Source of the DNA: Meghimatium bilineatum
Lineage: Eukaryota; Mollusca; Gastropoda; Stylommatophora; Philomycidae
Reading direction: 5' to 3'
Length of the DNA stretch: 64,000 nucleotides
NCBI GenBank assembly: GCA_034231615.1
Contig: CM067317.1
Coordinates: forward strand, 43,161,531 to 43,225,530
Shown: positions 9,887-20,750 of the stretch, in pieces
How the letters are laid out: each line of letters begins with the position of its first letter
How positions within the stretch are numbered: position 1 is the stretch's first letter
Notes under the pieces: generated by a model
Seen by the model: only the letters and a program-made list of their open reading frames with translations
Databases searched by the model: none
What the model was told of the DNA's origin: nothing
Made by a program: the position numbers and the translations under genes

Positions 9887-10199
9887 AGATACGTCTTCGT
9901 TAAGGGGGAGGGGAAAATGTACCGAATTAAAATGGTTATATCTTCGATCTCATGAGTCATTCCTTCATTTTCCTTGGGGCTTCATTTTTATTTTTAGACA
10001 ACTAATTTTATTTCGGTAGGGGTCTACCCTTTTTGGCATTTTTTTTCCTAGTACTGAGTGTCATGATCTGACTTCTTAAGTGAAAGAAACACCCACCGCC
10101 CCCTTATCAACGGACTTGACCACAAACAAAACACTCCACAGTAGAAGACCTCTGTACGTAATTAATTAGGACTTCATTCCTTACGTTTTTTTTTAAATT
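9887..10199. other. No gene; fragment of a dispersed repeat
   Basis: AAACACCCACC...CCTTATCAACGGACTTGACC resembles sequence at 24320-24370 (AACACCCACCTCCCTTAACAACAGACCTA), so a diverged interspersed repeat is likely here. Confidence 0.35.
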
Positions 10200-10510
10200 T
10201 TAAATGTTATTATTTAACATGTCCGCCAACTCTCCCAACTGCTCATCAATTCTCCGACTACTGTCATCGTATCTAATTATATCTGGTCGTTGTGTTGTGT
10301 TTTTTGCACTTTTCAGTGTCTTCAAATTTTTCTTCTAATTTCATCAACTGTGATTACCATGTTTTTCCATGTTCAAGTTCTTACACATGTTCATAATCTT
10401 TTTCCTGATTTCTTGATATGCCTCAACATTTCTCTGACAAATTTGTGCGGTGTAGTGTGTCAGCAATGCCGCACCTTTTGTCTCATCCATTTTCTGCCTT
10501 AGCAGCACTC
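10200..10510 (-). pseudogene. I-type LINE fragment (linker before RT)
   Basis: Aligns over its length with 7425-7720 and with 35955-36235 of the long LINE, all on the minus strand. The frame reads AALLTHYTAQICQRNVEAYQ, EIRKKIMNMCKNLNMEK. No complete domain. Confidence 0.75.
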
Positions 10511-10544
10511 TGGAAATCGGCGTGATTTTCATTGACCATTATTT

Positions 10545-10593
10545 GTATACTTGGCGTCGCATGCCAAAAATAGCTAGGCGACTCCAAGTATAT
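10545..10593. other. Hairpin at the junction of two LINE fragments
   Basis: TATACTTGGCGTCGC and GGCGACTCCAAGTATA form an approximately 15-bp stem with one or two mismatches around a 16-base loop, between a minus-strand and a plus-strand LINE fragment. Confidence 0.6.
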
Positions 10594-10595
10594 AA

Positions 10596-11320
10596 ATGGT
10601 AGCCAGCGAACAAGCAGTTGCACTCCATCAAGCACTGAAAGCCTTCACTGAACCAGGACTGCCAAGACCAAAGAAGATAGCCATATTCACAGATTGCAGA
10701 TCCCTACTGGAATCAATCCAGAGAAACAGAAACGAAAGCCTTCTGTACAACATCAGACATGAGCTAAGACAGATCCAAAAATCAACAGTTATTGCCCTTC
10801 TATATTTCCAGTGGATACCATCACACTGTGGAATCATGGAAAATGAGAAAGCGGATGCTCTGTCAAAGGCAGGAAGCGAAATGGAGCAACACAGACACAC
10901 CCACTGTCTTACGGAGAAGTAAAAACAATAATCCGCAACACATACACAGCAAAGTGGAAGAAAGAAATGGAAGGGGAATACGAACATGATGCAATACATC
11001 TCCTCCAAATATATCAACAGACCACAATATTTCGCCTTAGAACAGGCCACTGCAGACTGTTGGGTCACCTTTATCGATTAATGATCTCATACACAGATGA
11101 ATGTCCATGTGGATCTGGAACCCAGACTCCAGAACACATACTTCAGGACTGCCCAACATACAAAGAACAGAGACAGCAGACCTGGCCAGAGGATACAGAC
11201 TTGAGGCAAAAGCTATGGGACAGCCGCTCTGACCTGGAGAAGACAGTGGACTTCGTCTTGACGACAGGTCTGACGGTATAGCATGACCACATGCTGAACG
11301 CAGAAGAAGAAGAAGAAGCA
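10596..11320 (+). pseudogene. LINE RNase H and C-terminal region ending in (GAA)n
   Basis: This fragment carries the second half of RNase H and the tail of a Jockey/I-group LINE. SEQAVALHQALKAF holds the catalytic Glu, IFTDCRSLLESI the Asp, and WIPSHCGIMENEKADALSKA the catalytic His and final Asp. A frameshift near 10920 moves the reading to YTAKWKKEMEGEYEHD, FRLRTGHCRLLGHLYRL and DECPCGSGTQTPEHILQDCP (a C-x-C...H...C cluster common at these C-termini), ending at TAG 11279. After a ~20-bp 3' UTR the element ends GAACGCAGAAGAAGAAGAAG, the same terminus as retroposon R1. The first RNase H Asp is lost by 5' truncation. Confidence 0.85.
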
Positions 11321-11474
11321 CGGTAATATTTGTAAATCCGGGGTCTTTGTTACCTATAATATTTTATGGTAGTGTGTCCTAATATAAACTAATTGGACTT
11401 TTCTGCTGGTTGAAAAAGGCACGCCTCTCCAAAAGAGAGGCAAACTCTGTAACTGCCTACCTAGCACGGTAATA
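11317..11474. mobile_element. 134-bp insert between 12-bp direct repeats
   Basis: AGCACGGTAATA occurs exactly at 11317-11328 and 11463-11474, bracketing 134 bp that include the perfect hairpin GCCTCTCCAAAAGAGAGGC. The first repeat directly abuts the (GAA)n end of the LINE. It could be a small insertion with its TSD or a local duplication. Confidence 0.45.
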
Positions 11475-11638
11475 ATAAAACACGTAACGAATGACGTCCT
11501 AATTAATTATGTAAAGAGGTCTTCTGTACCATATAAGGTCATTTCCCAGAGCACATACTACAGAACTGTTTCAGCTTGTGACAAATACTCGGCGCAAAAT
11601 ATTCACGAATTTCTGTATTTAATTAACAAAGTTACAAC

Positions 11639-13290
11639 TTGTTTTCCCATCACAAGCACCAAAAATATGGAAACGATTGCGCGGAACCAATAATGAAAAC
11701 GTTGGAATCGCTTGTAGTTGCAGCATCTTCATGTTCTACTAAGACGAATGAACAATTGAAATATAGTTTGCCGTCATGTTGGACAATGGAGCAAACGAAT
11801 GATTTCTGGGAAAGAAATGTTTGGTTACTAACAAAGGATGGGAAAATATGTTGCAGTGCTTATGGCAAATTCAAACACTCGGAACGGAGGCTAAAATGGG
11901 ATCTAAGATTTCAAAAGAATGAGCAAACAGTGAAGTAACTTATTTTATCACAACTCGGGAACAACATCTTTACAAATACAAATATTGAAACATAAAGCAA
12001 ACGATGGCCACACACTTTTCATAACAATATTAGAAGACGCGAAGAAAAAGACACTTAAACGGTCCCCCTAAAATTGCAATCACGCCAAAAAGAAACAACT
12101 ACAAAGGTGTTTCACAAAGTCTATATAATTGCAACATAAAAAATCAGTCATTTAATACTTTTGAAATGGAAATTAATTTGCAAGAACTTAACGGCGTTGA
12201 TATGGGACGAATACTTCGCTCTACAAATGATTGCGTTAATATTATACATCATATTAGCAAGGAAATGAAAACTAAATTGATTAATACAATTATAAATATA
12301 AATCAAGAATTTCATTAATCATCGACAATAATTTATTGACTTAGCTAAACTAGAAGATGTACCATCCGCCGGAATTTTCTCCGCTGTGATTAGATGTCTT
12401 CATTCTATTGGATTGACAGAGGAGTGCCTAAATGAATGTTTAATTTCTGTTGCTTGTGATGATGAAGCAATAATGTTGGGTTCTCGTAGTAAAAAAATAA
12501 GTTATTAAAAGATAAACTCCAATCATTAATTGTTTGATAATGTGCATAGCATAATCTGGAATTATCCGTCTACGATGCTGATAAGAAAGTTTCTGAAATT
12601 AATAGATTGAAGTAATTTATTGACAAGTTATACGTTTTTTATCATGCATCGAGCAAAGAATAATCGCGAACTCCATGTATGTGCCAGTTCACTGGAAGCA
12701 CAGTTGTTGAATATTGGACGAATATTAAGCATTAGTTTGGTAGCATCCAGCTTTCGCTCAGTATCTGCAGTTTGGTTGGATCATAAAGTAGTTTGTCATT
12801 TTAGAATGCTTAAGATGATAATTCCAGAGATTAAAAAAAAAGATAGGTGCACATATAAGGGATTGATGAAGAAGATTACTATTGTGGAGTTTATTTTAGA
12901 CTTAGAATTAATGTGTGATGCACTTCAAGAGTTTCTGAACTGAGCCTGATATCGCAAGAACGAAACATAAATTCAAATGGTACCAATAAAGCAATTAAGC
13001 GCACTATACATTTGTTTGTAGGGAGCCGATTATAACCAGGACAGTACTGACAGAAAGCTGTACAAGTTGCCAAGTCTCTAATTTTCCAAGGAATTCCTAT
13101 TTACAATAGAGATAGAAAAGATGATCAACTAATATGTCCTGTTTCTTTTCATGACAGCTTGGAGGCTTCACTAAAACAACAACGGCTTTTTTGTCACCAG
13201 ACAGCAACAGATTAAAATAGCAAGGAAAGACATAGAAATATTGAGCTTTATAAAGGCATGGACAAATTATGGCCTTTATTATAAACCTGG
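11639..13290 (+). pseudogene. Fossil hAT transposase, ZMYM6/KIAA1586-like, with TTF-type zinc finger
   Basis: The N-terminal frame (11639-11938) has PSCWTMEQTNDFWERNVWLL followed by Cys-containing sequence, matching the TTF-type finger that opens this transposase class. Downstream pieces lie in order but in shifting frames: CVNIIHHISKEMKTKLIN, PSAGIFSAVIRCLHSIGLTE, DKLYVFYHASSKNNRELHVC, LEAQLLNIGRILSI, SSFRSVSAVW (12620-12943), KKITIVEFILDLELMCDALQ, then at about 13055 KSLIFQGIPIYNRDRKDDQL and FHDSLEASLKQQRLFCHQ. At least ten stops or shifts make it inactive. The hAT C-terminal dimerisation region was not found; the sequence stops near the ATGT microsatellite. Confidence 0.75.
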
Positions 13291-13322
13291 TTAAAGTAAG
13301 CATTATATTAGTGCATGTATGT

Positions 13323-13432
13323 CGGTATGTAAGTATGTAAGTATGTATGTATGTATGTATGTATGTATGTATGTATGTATGTATGTATGTATGTATGTAT
13401 GTATGTATGTATGTATGTATGTATGTATGTGT
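13323..13432. repeat. (ATGT)n microsatellite
   Basis: About 27 tetranucleotide units, followed by imperfect GTGTCTGTAT sequence. Open frames across it are artefacts. Confidence 0.95.
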
Positions 13433-13967
13433 GTCTGTATATCTGTGTGTATGTCTGTATGGGTGGAGGTTGTGAGGCCCATATATATATATGGGAAGGT
13501 TTGAGTGGTTCTTTTTGTTGCTAGTTCTCATACTCATCACTAACCACATACCTATTAGTAGTCTCTTATGACATGCATCGCAGATCAGAACCTTAATATT
13601 CTTTACTCCTCCTTCTGACACTGTCAACACACGAAATGATGGAACGTAGATTGAACGTACTCTTTAGATAACGTAACCTCATAATTAACGCTACGGAGAA
13701 TACACAACAAACCACACCGCCACCCGTTTTTTAATATGATAGTAGAACTATAAGAAAATATATGATTACTCAAAATATTTCATACGTAAGCTTGTTTGTT
13801 TTTTTCAAAACTCCCTATGTGCAATGTATGACGGCAATATGGGAGTAGGGGGAGAGAAGGAGGAGAGGTGGTGACCATTCATGTTAAAGTATTGACCATC
13901 CACTTCTGTAAACGACGTATACCCACATTTTTCCTAGAAAGAAAACACTGTATATATATATATATAT

Positions 13968-14237
13968 ATGGCGTTCTACAGTAAAAAAGAGCGCACCATC
14001 TTGTGAAAAGAAGAAAAATGTTGCAGCCCAACAGCGGAGAGTAGCTAGAAAGTCACGGATAGATCAAAATCCGTCTACAGTGGTAATTCCATGTCCAAAC
14101 TGCCCAATAACATTTACAGCTCGAATATGGCTCATTAGACATCTACGAACTATTACACATGGTCATAATTCTAACTGAATTTTCAAAAATGGATGTAAAA
14201 ATGGTCATCATCACTTTTGATGGACGAACACACACAC
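13968..14237 (+). pseudogene. LINE C-terminus with C2H2 zinc finger (solo copy of the satellite cassette family)
   Basis: Begins directly after a (TA)n run with sequence matching the last third of the cassettes at 55.6-63 kb. The frame gives KSAPSCEKKKNVAAQQRRVARK, then IPCPNCPITFTARIWLIRHLRT: two Cys and a downstream His, the remains of a C2H2 finger at the protein's end. Here the codon after TFTA is CGA (Arg); all five satellite cassettes have TGA at that position. It ends at TGGTCATCATCACTTTTGATGG, then (CA)n. Confidence 0.75.
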
Positions 14238-14511
14238 ACATACAAACACACACACAGATATGTATGTATTCATTATTACATGATGGTCAAGCAGTCCCTT
14301 GTGTAAACGTAGATTTATGTGTGTGTCATCAAGGAATAATTTGGATCACAATATGTTTATGTAATAAATCTCTGTTTTGTCATCCTCATGTTTTGTTATT
14401 ACCTAACCCTTGTTTGTACCACAAACTACGGTATTATTATAATTAAATTTATTTAAGGTACTCTTATGGTGAGGTGCGCTTCTTTCAAATGCGGACATGG
14501 TCCAATTTCTC

Positions 14512-14745
14512 TCCTCTTCTTCTGCGTTCGTTCTCAGACTCCTGAATATTAGCATTATGTAGTTCGGAGAACGAAGTGCATTGTGTCATATCTTACATCT
14601 TAGCTGCGATAACTGCGCTTTTCAGTCTGAACATCCTACTACTTTGACTTTTTTGGGGATAAAACAACCAACGCGAGCCCAAGACCTGCTTAGTCGCCTT
14701 TACAACATAATTGGTAGGTAATAATGTCACAATTCTTTACCCCCC
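14512..14745 (-). mobile_element. Retroposon R1 copy
   Basis: Near full length. TCTTCTTCTGCGTTCGTTCTCAGA marks its 3' end on the minus strand; ATGTAGTTCGGAGAACG and TTAGTCGCCTTTACAACAT match the family. It ends beside a poly(C) run. Confidence 0.75.
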
Positions 14746-14828
14746 CCCCCATCTTTTCTGTCCTCTGGCAACACGCGGTCGCCAATTTGGTTATATCATA
14801 GTTTTTTTAACCATAAAATAATAATAGA

Positions 14829-14995
14829 GTTCTGGTAATCCAGCCACCACGAGTTCGAGAGTAGGCCTATGTATTTAAGGGAGTGGTGCAGAACCATAAC
14901 CACCGAGTTATACGAGAAAACGTATATATTCAATACGTTTTTGTCATCATAATGTTAATATTGTAATCGTGGTGACTGGATTATCTGTAACAGTA
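14829..14995. mobile_element. Small MITE with ~25-bp inverted ends
   Basis: GTTCTGGTAATCCAGCCACC at the left and its imperfect reverse complement (GGTGACTGGATTATCTGTAAC) at the right enclose about 115 bp. TA-rich flanks fit a Tc1/mariner-type target, but no exact duplication stands out. Confidence 0.5.
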
Positions 14996-15904
14996 CCACC
15001 CCCCCCTTTTCTTTTGTGGCTGAAAGGCGCATACCTCGCCATAAGATACTTTATTTATTTATTTTTTAAACAACTGAAGAAGGGTGATTATTTCGGTAAA
15101 CTGTGAATATACTATATATTCACAAATATATCCATAACTTTCGTATTGCAGGAATGGCAATGAAACTAACAATATATATGGTGTCCCTATAATCTACAGT
15201 TCACTCAATTTGTGTACTTTGAATCGCAGGTGCTTAACATGACTAGCATACCACCTAAGAACAAAGATGGTGCCATAGACCTCACACTCTTACATCCACG
15301 CTTCCTTTTCTCACTTACTGTCTTTGGAATAAATGAAAGTGATAATTTGTCATGTGTATCACGTTACAGAAAACCTAAACTTATCATCCATTACTCAATA
15401 AATTACAGCGACCACGACTAACCCTTATACATAATAATACTAGACAACACACTGTTAAAATTATATTCCTTACAACTCTCCCACCTGTGTTACAATGATA
15501 TTCCTTACAACTCTCCCACCTGTGTTAAAATGAATAAATGGTAGAAGTTTCTCTTTCAAAGAACGCTGCAATAAAAGCGAGCACATGGTTCAAAAGAAAC
15601 AATAGATTAATGTTTTTGAGATTGTTGAATAGTCCAATGTCAGATGAATAACTTCTAAATCCGTAAATGTGATCCATAAATGTCCAGTGAATCCAAGGCG
15701 AAGAAATTGAACAATGTAAAACCCAAATATGTAATTATTGAGCACTGTGAACATTCTGCAGTTATGTTGAATGGTGTACATGATTTTTGATTTATTTAAG
15801 ATCAAAACTTGCAAAATGAAATGTCTGAAGAAGGCTATTGGAATCACTAGACTCAACAAAATGTGCAATGAGAACACCAGAATGATAATAGATATAATTC
15901 CATG
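14996..15904. other. No recognised gene
   Basis: A 69-codon plus-strand frame (15212-15421, from an ATG shortly upstream of a TCGCAG|GTG) has no family I recognise. At 15460-15535 a ~35-bp segment (CCTTACAACTCTCCCACCTG) is duplicated. A minus-strand frame at 15590-15916 is hydrophobic by AT bias and not convincing. Confidence 0.4.
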
Positions 15905-16532
15905 CATAGAATACATATAGAAAGAACAGATCTGTTGTTTCTCTATATACTCGATGCACTATGTTATACTTAGTATCCGTCCGATGTTCTAAATTAGCAC
16001 ATTGTCGAATCTGGTGAATCAAATAGCCTTACTTAGACATTTCGCAAGTTTCGATCTTTCTCTTATGTGTAGGTGTTAGTTGCCAAGTCTGGCATTGGTA
16101 GCATAGTGTTGGTACAAAGATAATCTTACTTCTGTGTTGTTTTGTGGGTGCTATAACAAAAGTGACATCTGGTATATCACAATATTTGCATTTTGACATC
16201 TTGTTTCTATCTCTCAATTGACTCGTATGTCTTCTGTGAAGATACTTCGTAGGTACTTGAACTCTGTGACGTATTATTTTTGTGTTCTCTATTTGGATGT
16301 TTAAATGATCTGTTGATCTCGTTATTTGCATAGTTTCTGCCTTATGTCTATTGATCCGCTTGTTGTATTTATTGTATATTCTTGATAGTGAGTTGATGTG
16401 TTTGCAGTTTTTTTTCGTCATCATATATGATGTTTTTATCGTCAGCGAAAAGCAGTTTATTGAGTTTATTTTTACGTTGTTCATTCTCTATTGTTTCATT
16501 TATCAGAAGTTGTATAAAAATACGCATATCTT
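15905..16532 (-). pseudogene. Decayed RTE-type LINE: RT FADD box to C-terminal tail
   Basis: Reading minus from 16532: KNKLNKLLFADDKNIIYDDE is the RT catalytic box (FADD), followed by KLQTHQ. Further on are HKAETMQITRST and PTLCYQCQTWQLTPTHKRKI, matching SLCYQCQTWTMTAQDK in the copy at 39127-39978. The end near 15905-15960 keeps CIEYIEKQQI. Frames change repeatedly. An R1 retroposon sits at its upstream edge. Confidence 0.7.
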
Positions 16533-16722
16533 CTTCATCAGCGTTCATTCTCAAACTCCCACAGGATATCTCACTCCCACAAGATATCTCTTGTATCAGG
16601 ACCATGGTCCTATTATATTTCCAGAAGGATGTAGTCCAGATAATGGAAATGCGCTGTGTCGCCGTTTTATTTGCGCTAATGGCCCGACACATCCGTCTTC
16701 GGCGGGGAATACGCATATAAAT
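16533..16722 (-). mobile_element. Retroposon R1, subfamily B
   Basis: Shares GCGTTCATTCTCAAACTCC, AGGACCATGGTCCT, CAGAAGGATGTAGTCC and CCCGACACATCCGTCTTC with 52218-52395, but differs from the main family between the 3' tail and TGTAG. A short CTCCCACAGGATATCTCACT stretch is duplicated in this copy. Confidence 0.65.
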
Positions 16723-16732
16723 TCTACTACAT

Positions 16733-17215
16733 ATGACTGTATATAAAAAAGATGACAGCTATGTTGATGGAAAAGATATAAAGATAGTAAGAAACGTTTG
16801 GAAACAAACAGCTGTGTCGAGGGTTGACGGTAATGTAGAAGAATTTCAAAAGTTAGAGATGGGCATCAGACAAGAATGTGTAATGTCACCAGATTTTTTC
16901 TTTCTGTATACAGAGGATATTATGTGAAACTTAGAAAACATGCTAGGAATAGCAGTTGGAGGTTACAAAATCTGAATAATCTAACATATGCTGACGATAC
17001 AGTTCTGATTGCAGGGAGAGAACAAGAAATTTAAACCTTGTTAGACATGGTAGTAAAAAAAGTGAAAACAAAGCTCTGTCTAAACAAAAAGAAACCAGAA
17101 GTAATGGTTGTTTCAAGAAATGCACACAGACAAAATACAGCATTACTATCTATGATTCAACATTTAATCATGGGGCTAAAGTCAAGTATCTTGGCAGCAT
17201 TTTAACATCAGATGA
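16733..17215 (+). pseudogene. LINE reverse transcriptase palm (QECVMSP...YADD)
   Basis: The plus strand encodes RNVWKQTAVSRVDGN, then EMGIRQECVMSPDFFFLYTE (RT motif 4, usually GxRQGCxxSPxLF), GIAVGGYKI and, after a stop, ILTYADDTVLIAGREQE, the catalytic YADD. LDMVVKKVKTKLCLNKKKPE and VMVVSRN continue the thumb. Stops at 16925, 16975 and 17034 and a late frameshift show decay. It breaks off near 17215 at a low-complexity CAGTAA tract. Confidence 0.85.
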
Positions 17216-17894
17216 CAGGTGCTTCAATGAGTAACAGTAATTGCAGTAAGAGTAACTGTAACAATGAAACAGTAACCATATGATTTTTTTAAATTGTTAG
17301 AACAAGGGGATCTCATCCAAATTTCTCGTTTTTGTATATAGGAAACACTAATTTTTTTAAATATTTTAGTCAGATGCATACAATTTTTTTTAAACACACT
17401 AATTGGTAAATGCAGGTTTAAAGTGAAAGTACATCAGGAATAGATTTTTCAACTTTTTTTTGACACAATAATTAATTAAAACAAATCTGTTCACAACTGT
17501 ACATATTATCTCCCCTTCATTGCAACCGTAAAACCACCTTCTATAAAGTGAAAACCACCTTCTATAAAGTGGGAAGTTCTCTGTTTACTGTGACTAAATT
17601 ATATTTTATTAATGAAGCATTATGTTTAGTCAGTGTGACTATCTAAGACACAATAGTCAAGTTTTCTTCCAGTAAACAGAGCCCTATTTCTATCTCGTGA
17701 GTACAGTTCACGAAAGTAAGATTGCTCTTAAGATGTCAACATTAGGACTAGTAAGAAAAACCAAAACACAAACAATGCGTGGTGTGTACTGTGATATGTG
17801 GTTTAGATCAGTGAATGTGGTTTAGATCAGTGGTGCCAATGTGGTGTGGAAAAATCAAGCAAAGTTAGTGGTACTGTTATTGTTGCCTACCATG
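17216..17894. other. AT-rich; small local repeats only
   Basis: Holds a degenerate (CAGTAA)-like run at 17225-17280, a duplicated ACCACCTTCTATAAAGTG at 17532-17570, and an inverted pair CTCTGTTTACTG / CAGTAAACAGAG near 17579 and 17672. No coding signal. Confidence 0.5.
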
Positions 17895-18118
17895 CACAGC
17901 GTAAAATGTGACTAAGAAGGTTTTGGGGGGTTGAGTTGACTCTCTTATTCAATAGAGGATCATGTTATCCAGAGGTCATGCTGAAGTTGCGTGTGTCAGC
18001 TTGAAAGGCGCAGATATCGCAACCACGATGTAAATGATGACATACCACACTCCATTCTCCTGATTACATCCTGATAACATAAAGGAGTTTGAGGACGAAC
18101 GCATAAAAAGAAGAAGCA
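17895..18118 (+). mobile_element. Retroposon R1 copy
   Basis: Diverged but collinear with the family: GTGACTAAGAAGGTT, GAGTTGACT, GGTCATGCTGAAGTTG, GATTACATCCTGATAACAT, GGAGTTTGAGGACGAACGCA and a final AAAAGAAGAAG. Confidence 0.65.
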
Positions 18119-18341
18119 GATAAAGATCAGTGGTTCTCAAAATGTAATTAGGTTCACGTTTGGGGCTATAAATTTGAAGGGAGGGGGGTAATTTCACCAA
18201 AAAATGAAACTATGGCGCAGATTCTTCCAGATCTGCGACATAAAAATAAGTTTTTGAATGCTTCTATTCTTTTACAAAACTGCCCACTATATCACAGCAC
18301 AAGGCGGAAACGATGGCTATCTGAAACAGCTCTGGCGGAAA

Positions 18342-18420
18342 GCTCTACTGCACTGTCTAACTGCTGCACTGTATAACTACTGCACTGTCTAACTATTGCA
18401 CCATCTAACTGCTGCACTGG
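18342..18420. repeat. ~17-bp minisatellite, 4-5 copies
   Basis: Units of the form CTGCACTGTCTAACTG with single-base variants. Confidence 0.8.
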
Positions 18421-18955
18421 AGCTGTTCTTTGAACAGTTCATTTCTTTGATGGAATCCATATCAGCATCTGACCTGCTAGAAAACGAGGAAGAATGAGAA
18501 AAGAATTATGCGACGCATAAGATATACTATAGTAATAATCCTTGAGGAAAGATGACAAGCTTTTTTCTGGTCTATATGAATTAATCTCTAGTGCCGGGAA
18601 CAACACATCGGCTGGAAATACGAGGGCTGGGACAACACAGTGGAATATAAGGAAAAACGGATTTAGATACAAATGTTATCAATATGTATACACACGACAT
18701 ACTTGCGAATAGACGCATAGACATACGACGTTTTGAATAAAAAACCATCATCAGGACAAACGATAGCTGATTAACAATGAATAGAAACAGACATATGACG
18801 GAATGGGGATAATGAAAGTGGGAGAGAAAGAAGTGAAGCACAAGTGGATATTAAGGGTGTGATATGATGTTATCAACCCTGGTAACAGGAGATAAAAAGA
18901 AAATTGAGATCTTGTCAACAAGACATAGATGCTTTCCATATTAGTTCTCACTCTG
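18421..18955. other. No recognisable feature
   Basis: Mixed-composition sequence with only weak overlapping frames on the minus strand, none resembling a known family. Confidence 0.45.
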
Positions 18956-18959
18956 TATT

Positions 18960-19195
18960 ATTGAGTCTGCGTTTGTTCTCAAACTCCTGCAAATTAGCGT
19001 TTTGTCATTGTTCACAACATTGATGCGAGATCTTCGCTTTTGACCTAACACATTCGACTTTATAATGGCACTGTATCATTGTGACCTTATATAGGAGGGG
19101 GCAGCCAACTCCACCATATAACCTCCTTAGTCGTTTCTTAAAATATACATGGAAAGCAAACAGTATTGCTATTATTTGTTCCCCTCTCGAGATTT
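18960..19195 (-). mobile_element. Retroposon R1 copy
   Basis: TCTGCGTTTGTTCTCAAACT at the 3' end, then GTGACCTTATATAGGAGG, CAGCCAACTCC, AACCTCCTTAGTCGTTTC and GTTCCCCTCTCGAG, in family order. Confidence 0.75.
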
Positions 19196-20355
19196 TAAAA
19201 AAAACACTAATGGTGTGTGACTTTTTAAAAACAATTTGTGTTGTCTAGTGCTTTTGACGGAACGAGTTGGTGGCACTTGCCTAAACATAATACGTGTTAA
19301 ATGGTGGTTATTTTGTGCATCTATCATTCAGGGCAATATACCGCTAATTTTCCCAAACAACTTGCATATCATATATTAATAAAAGAAAAGTGTGAAAACC
19401 AGAATACTGGTTTCATTAGTTATTATAAAGATAAAGAATGCAACAGATCGCATGTAACCCATGTCTGCTGAAAGACACCAGTACAAATAGAAATGACCGG
19501 AATATACCGATGTGGTATCAAAAATTCCCCATTACACATTGTTTACTACACTGTATAATCTTGTCTCTCAATTAGTTGTGTGGACTATTTGAAAATAATC
19601 CATCTGAAGTCACATTATTTAACCATTACAGTGATTTTAATTGGTCACTTTTGTATACATTGTGTCGACAGCCAATGACAAATCAACGTCAAGTAAAGTC
19701 ATTTAGAAGAATGAGTTCACGTGACTGTATTTGACGAGAGACACGGTACAGTAAGTCGATATGACCTAGCAAAAGACAATCTCATAAAACGTTTACAAAC
19801 AAAAATGTAATAGTCATGATTGAATGATTGTCCAAACAAATGTCAAGTGTTTTGTTTTTGCGAAAACTAATTGTACTTGAATTAAACTCACAACATAAAA
19901 ACATGACTCTTTTTGGAACTTGACGTTTTAAAAACATAAAAACGTGATTGCAATGCAAAAATAGGATAAAAACTGAGGCTCTGTATGGAAAAATAATTTT
20001 GTGAAATATATTTTGAGGCTCTGTCTAGGATAGCAGGGCTATAGAGAGTGGACATTTCCATTATTCATTAAGGGGCATAACCTCGCAGATACTATCAGAT
20101 AAGGGGATGTAATACATGTGAAATGTATTAATATGTGCAAATGTATTAATAAATCATAAGAACACAAATATTTTGATCTGATCATGTGGTAATATAATTT
20201 TAATAAACAACTCTCATTTATTTTGAGTGATTTTATGTAACTCTTCCCCGTTCTACTATTTATAAAAACGTTTTTTTGAAAGCAATATGCACGACATTCT
20301 TCCCTAACTGTTGACATGGTGAACAAAAGTGTGGCACATAAACTTTTGGATGTTA
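19196..20355. other. AT-rich, no recognised gene
   Basis: Short minus-strand frame at 20039-20326 without family resemblance. No tandem repeat or transposon end found. Confidence 0.45.
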
Positions 20356-20750
20356 AGGGATAATGTCCGTATAAGGTTCAAGTTCCCCGCGGAACTTTAC
20401 ATGCAAAAGTTGGCTCTTGACTTTGTATGGGAACTAGTGTCAGTAGTCCGTTCACATGTCTTAGACTCCACCGCGGGGTCAAGGTTCAGCCAGTGTCGAG
20501 TCAGCTCGCTCGTCACAGTACCGCTTGGGATCTAGGCTGGTTCCTCCCCATATGACATGTTAAGACAGGACGAAGTCACCGGGGTGAAGTTTTCGGTCGT
20601 ACGGAATGTTAACAGCATAAACGTGCTCAGCTAAGTGGTGAGCTATACTTAGCGTCCGAGTGGCTTTCGAATGTCGGCGCCTGCTATGTCATACCGCCTC
20701 GAAAGAGGATTACGGGGGTATAGGAGAGCTGCTTAGAAAGTGCTTCACTC
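20356..20750. promoter_or_regulatory. CpG-dense island, role unknown
   Basis: About 25-30 CpG dinucleotides in 400 bp, against a background where they are rare, with GC-rich motifs such as CCCCGCGGAAC and CACCGCGGGG. It could be an unmethylated promoter, a young or unmethylated element, or foreign DNA. A plus-strand frame (20329-20535) crosses it without recognisable product. It ends at CGACTTTTTTG. Confidence 0.4.

Noticed and set aside
13097-13630. 177-codon minus-strand frame with (HTYI)n
   Set aside because: Crosses the ATGT microsatellite and the antisense of the hAT fossil; no independent protein.
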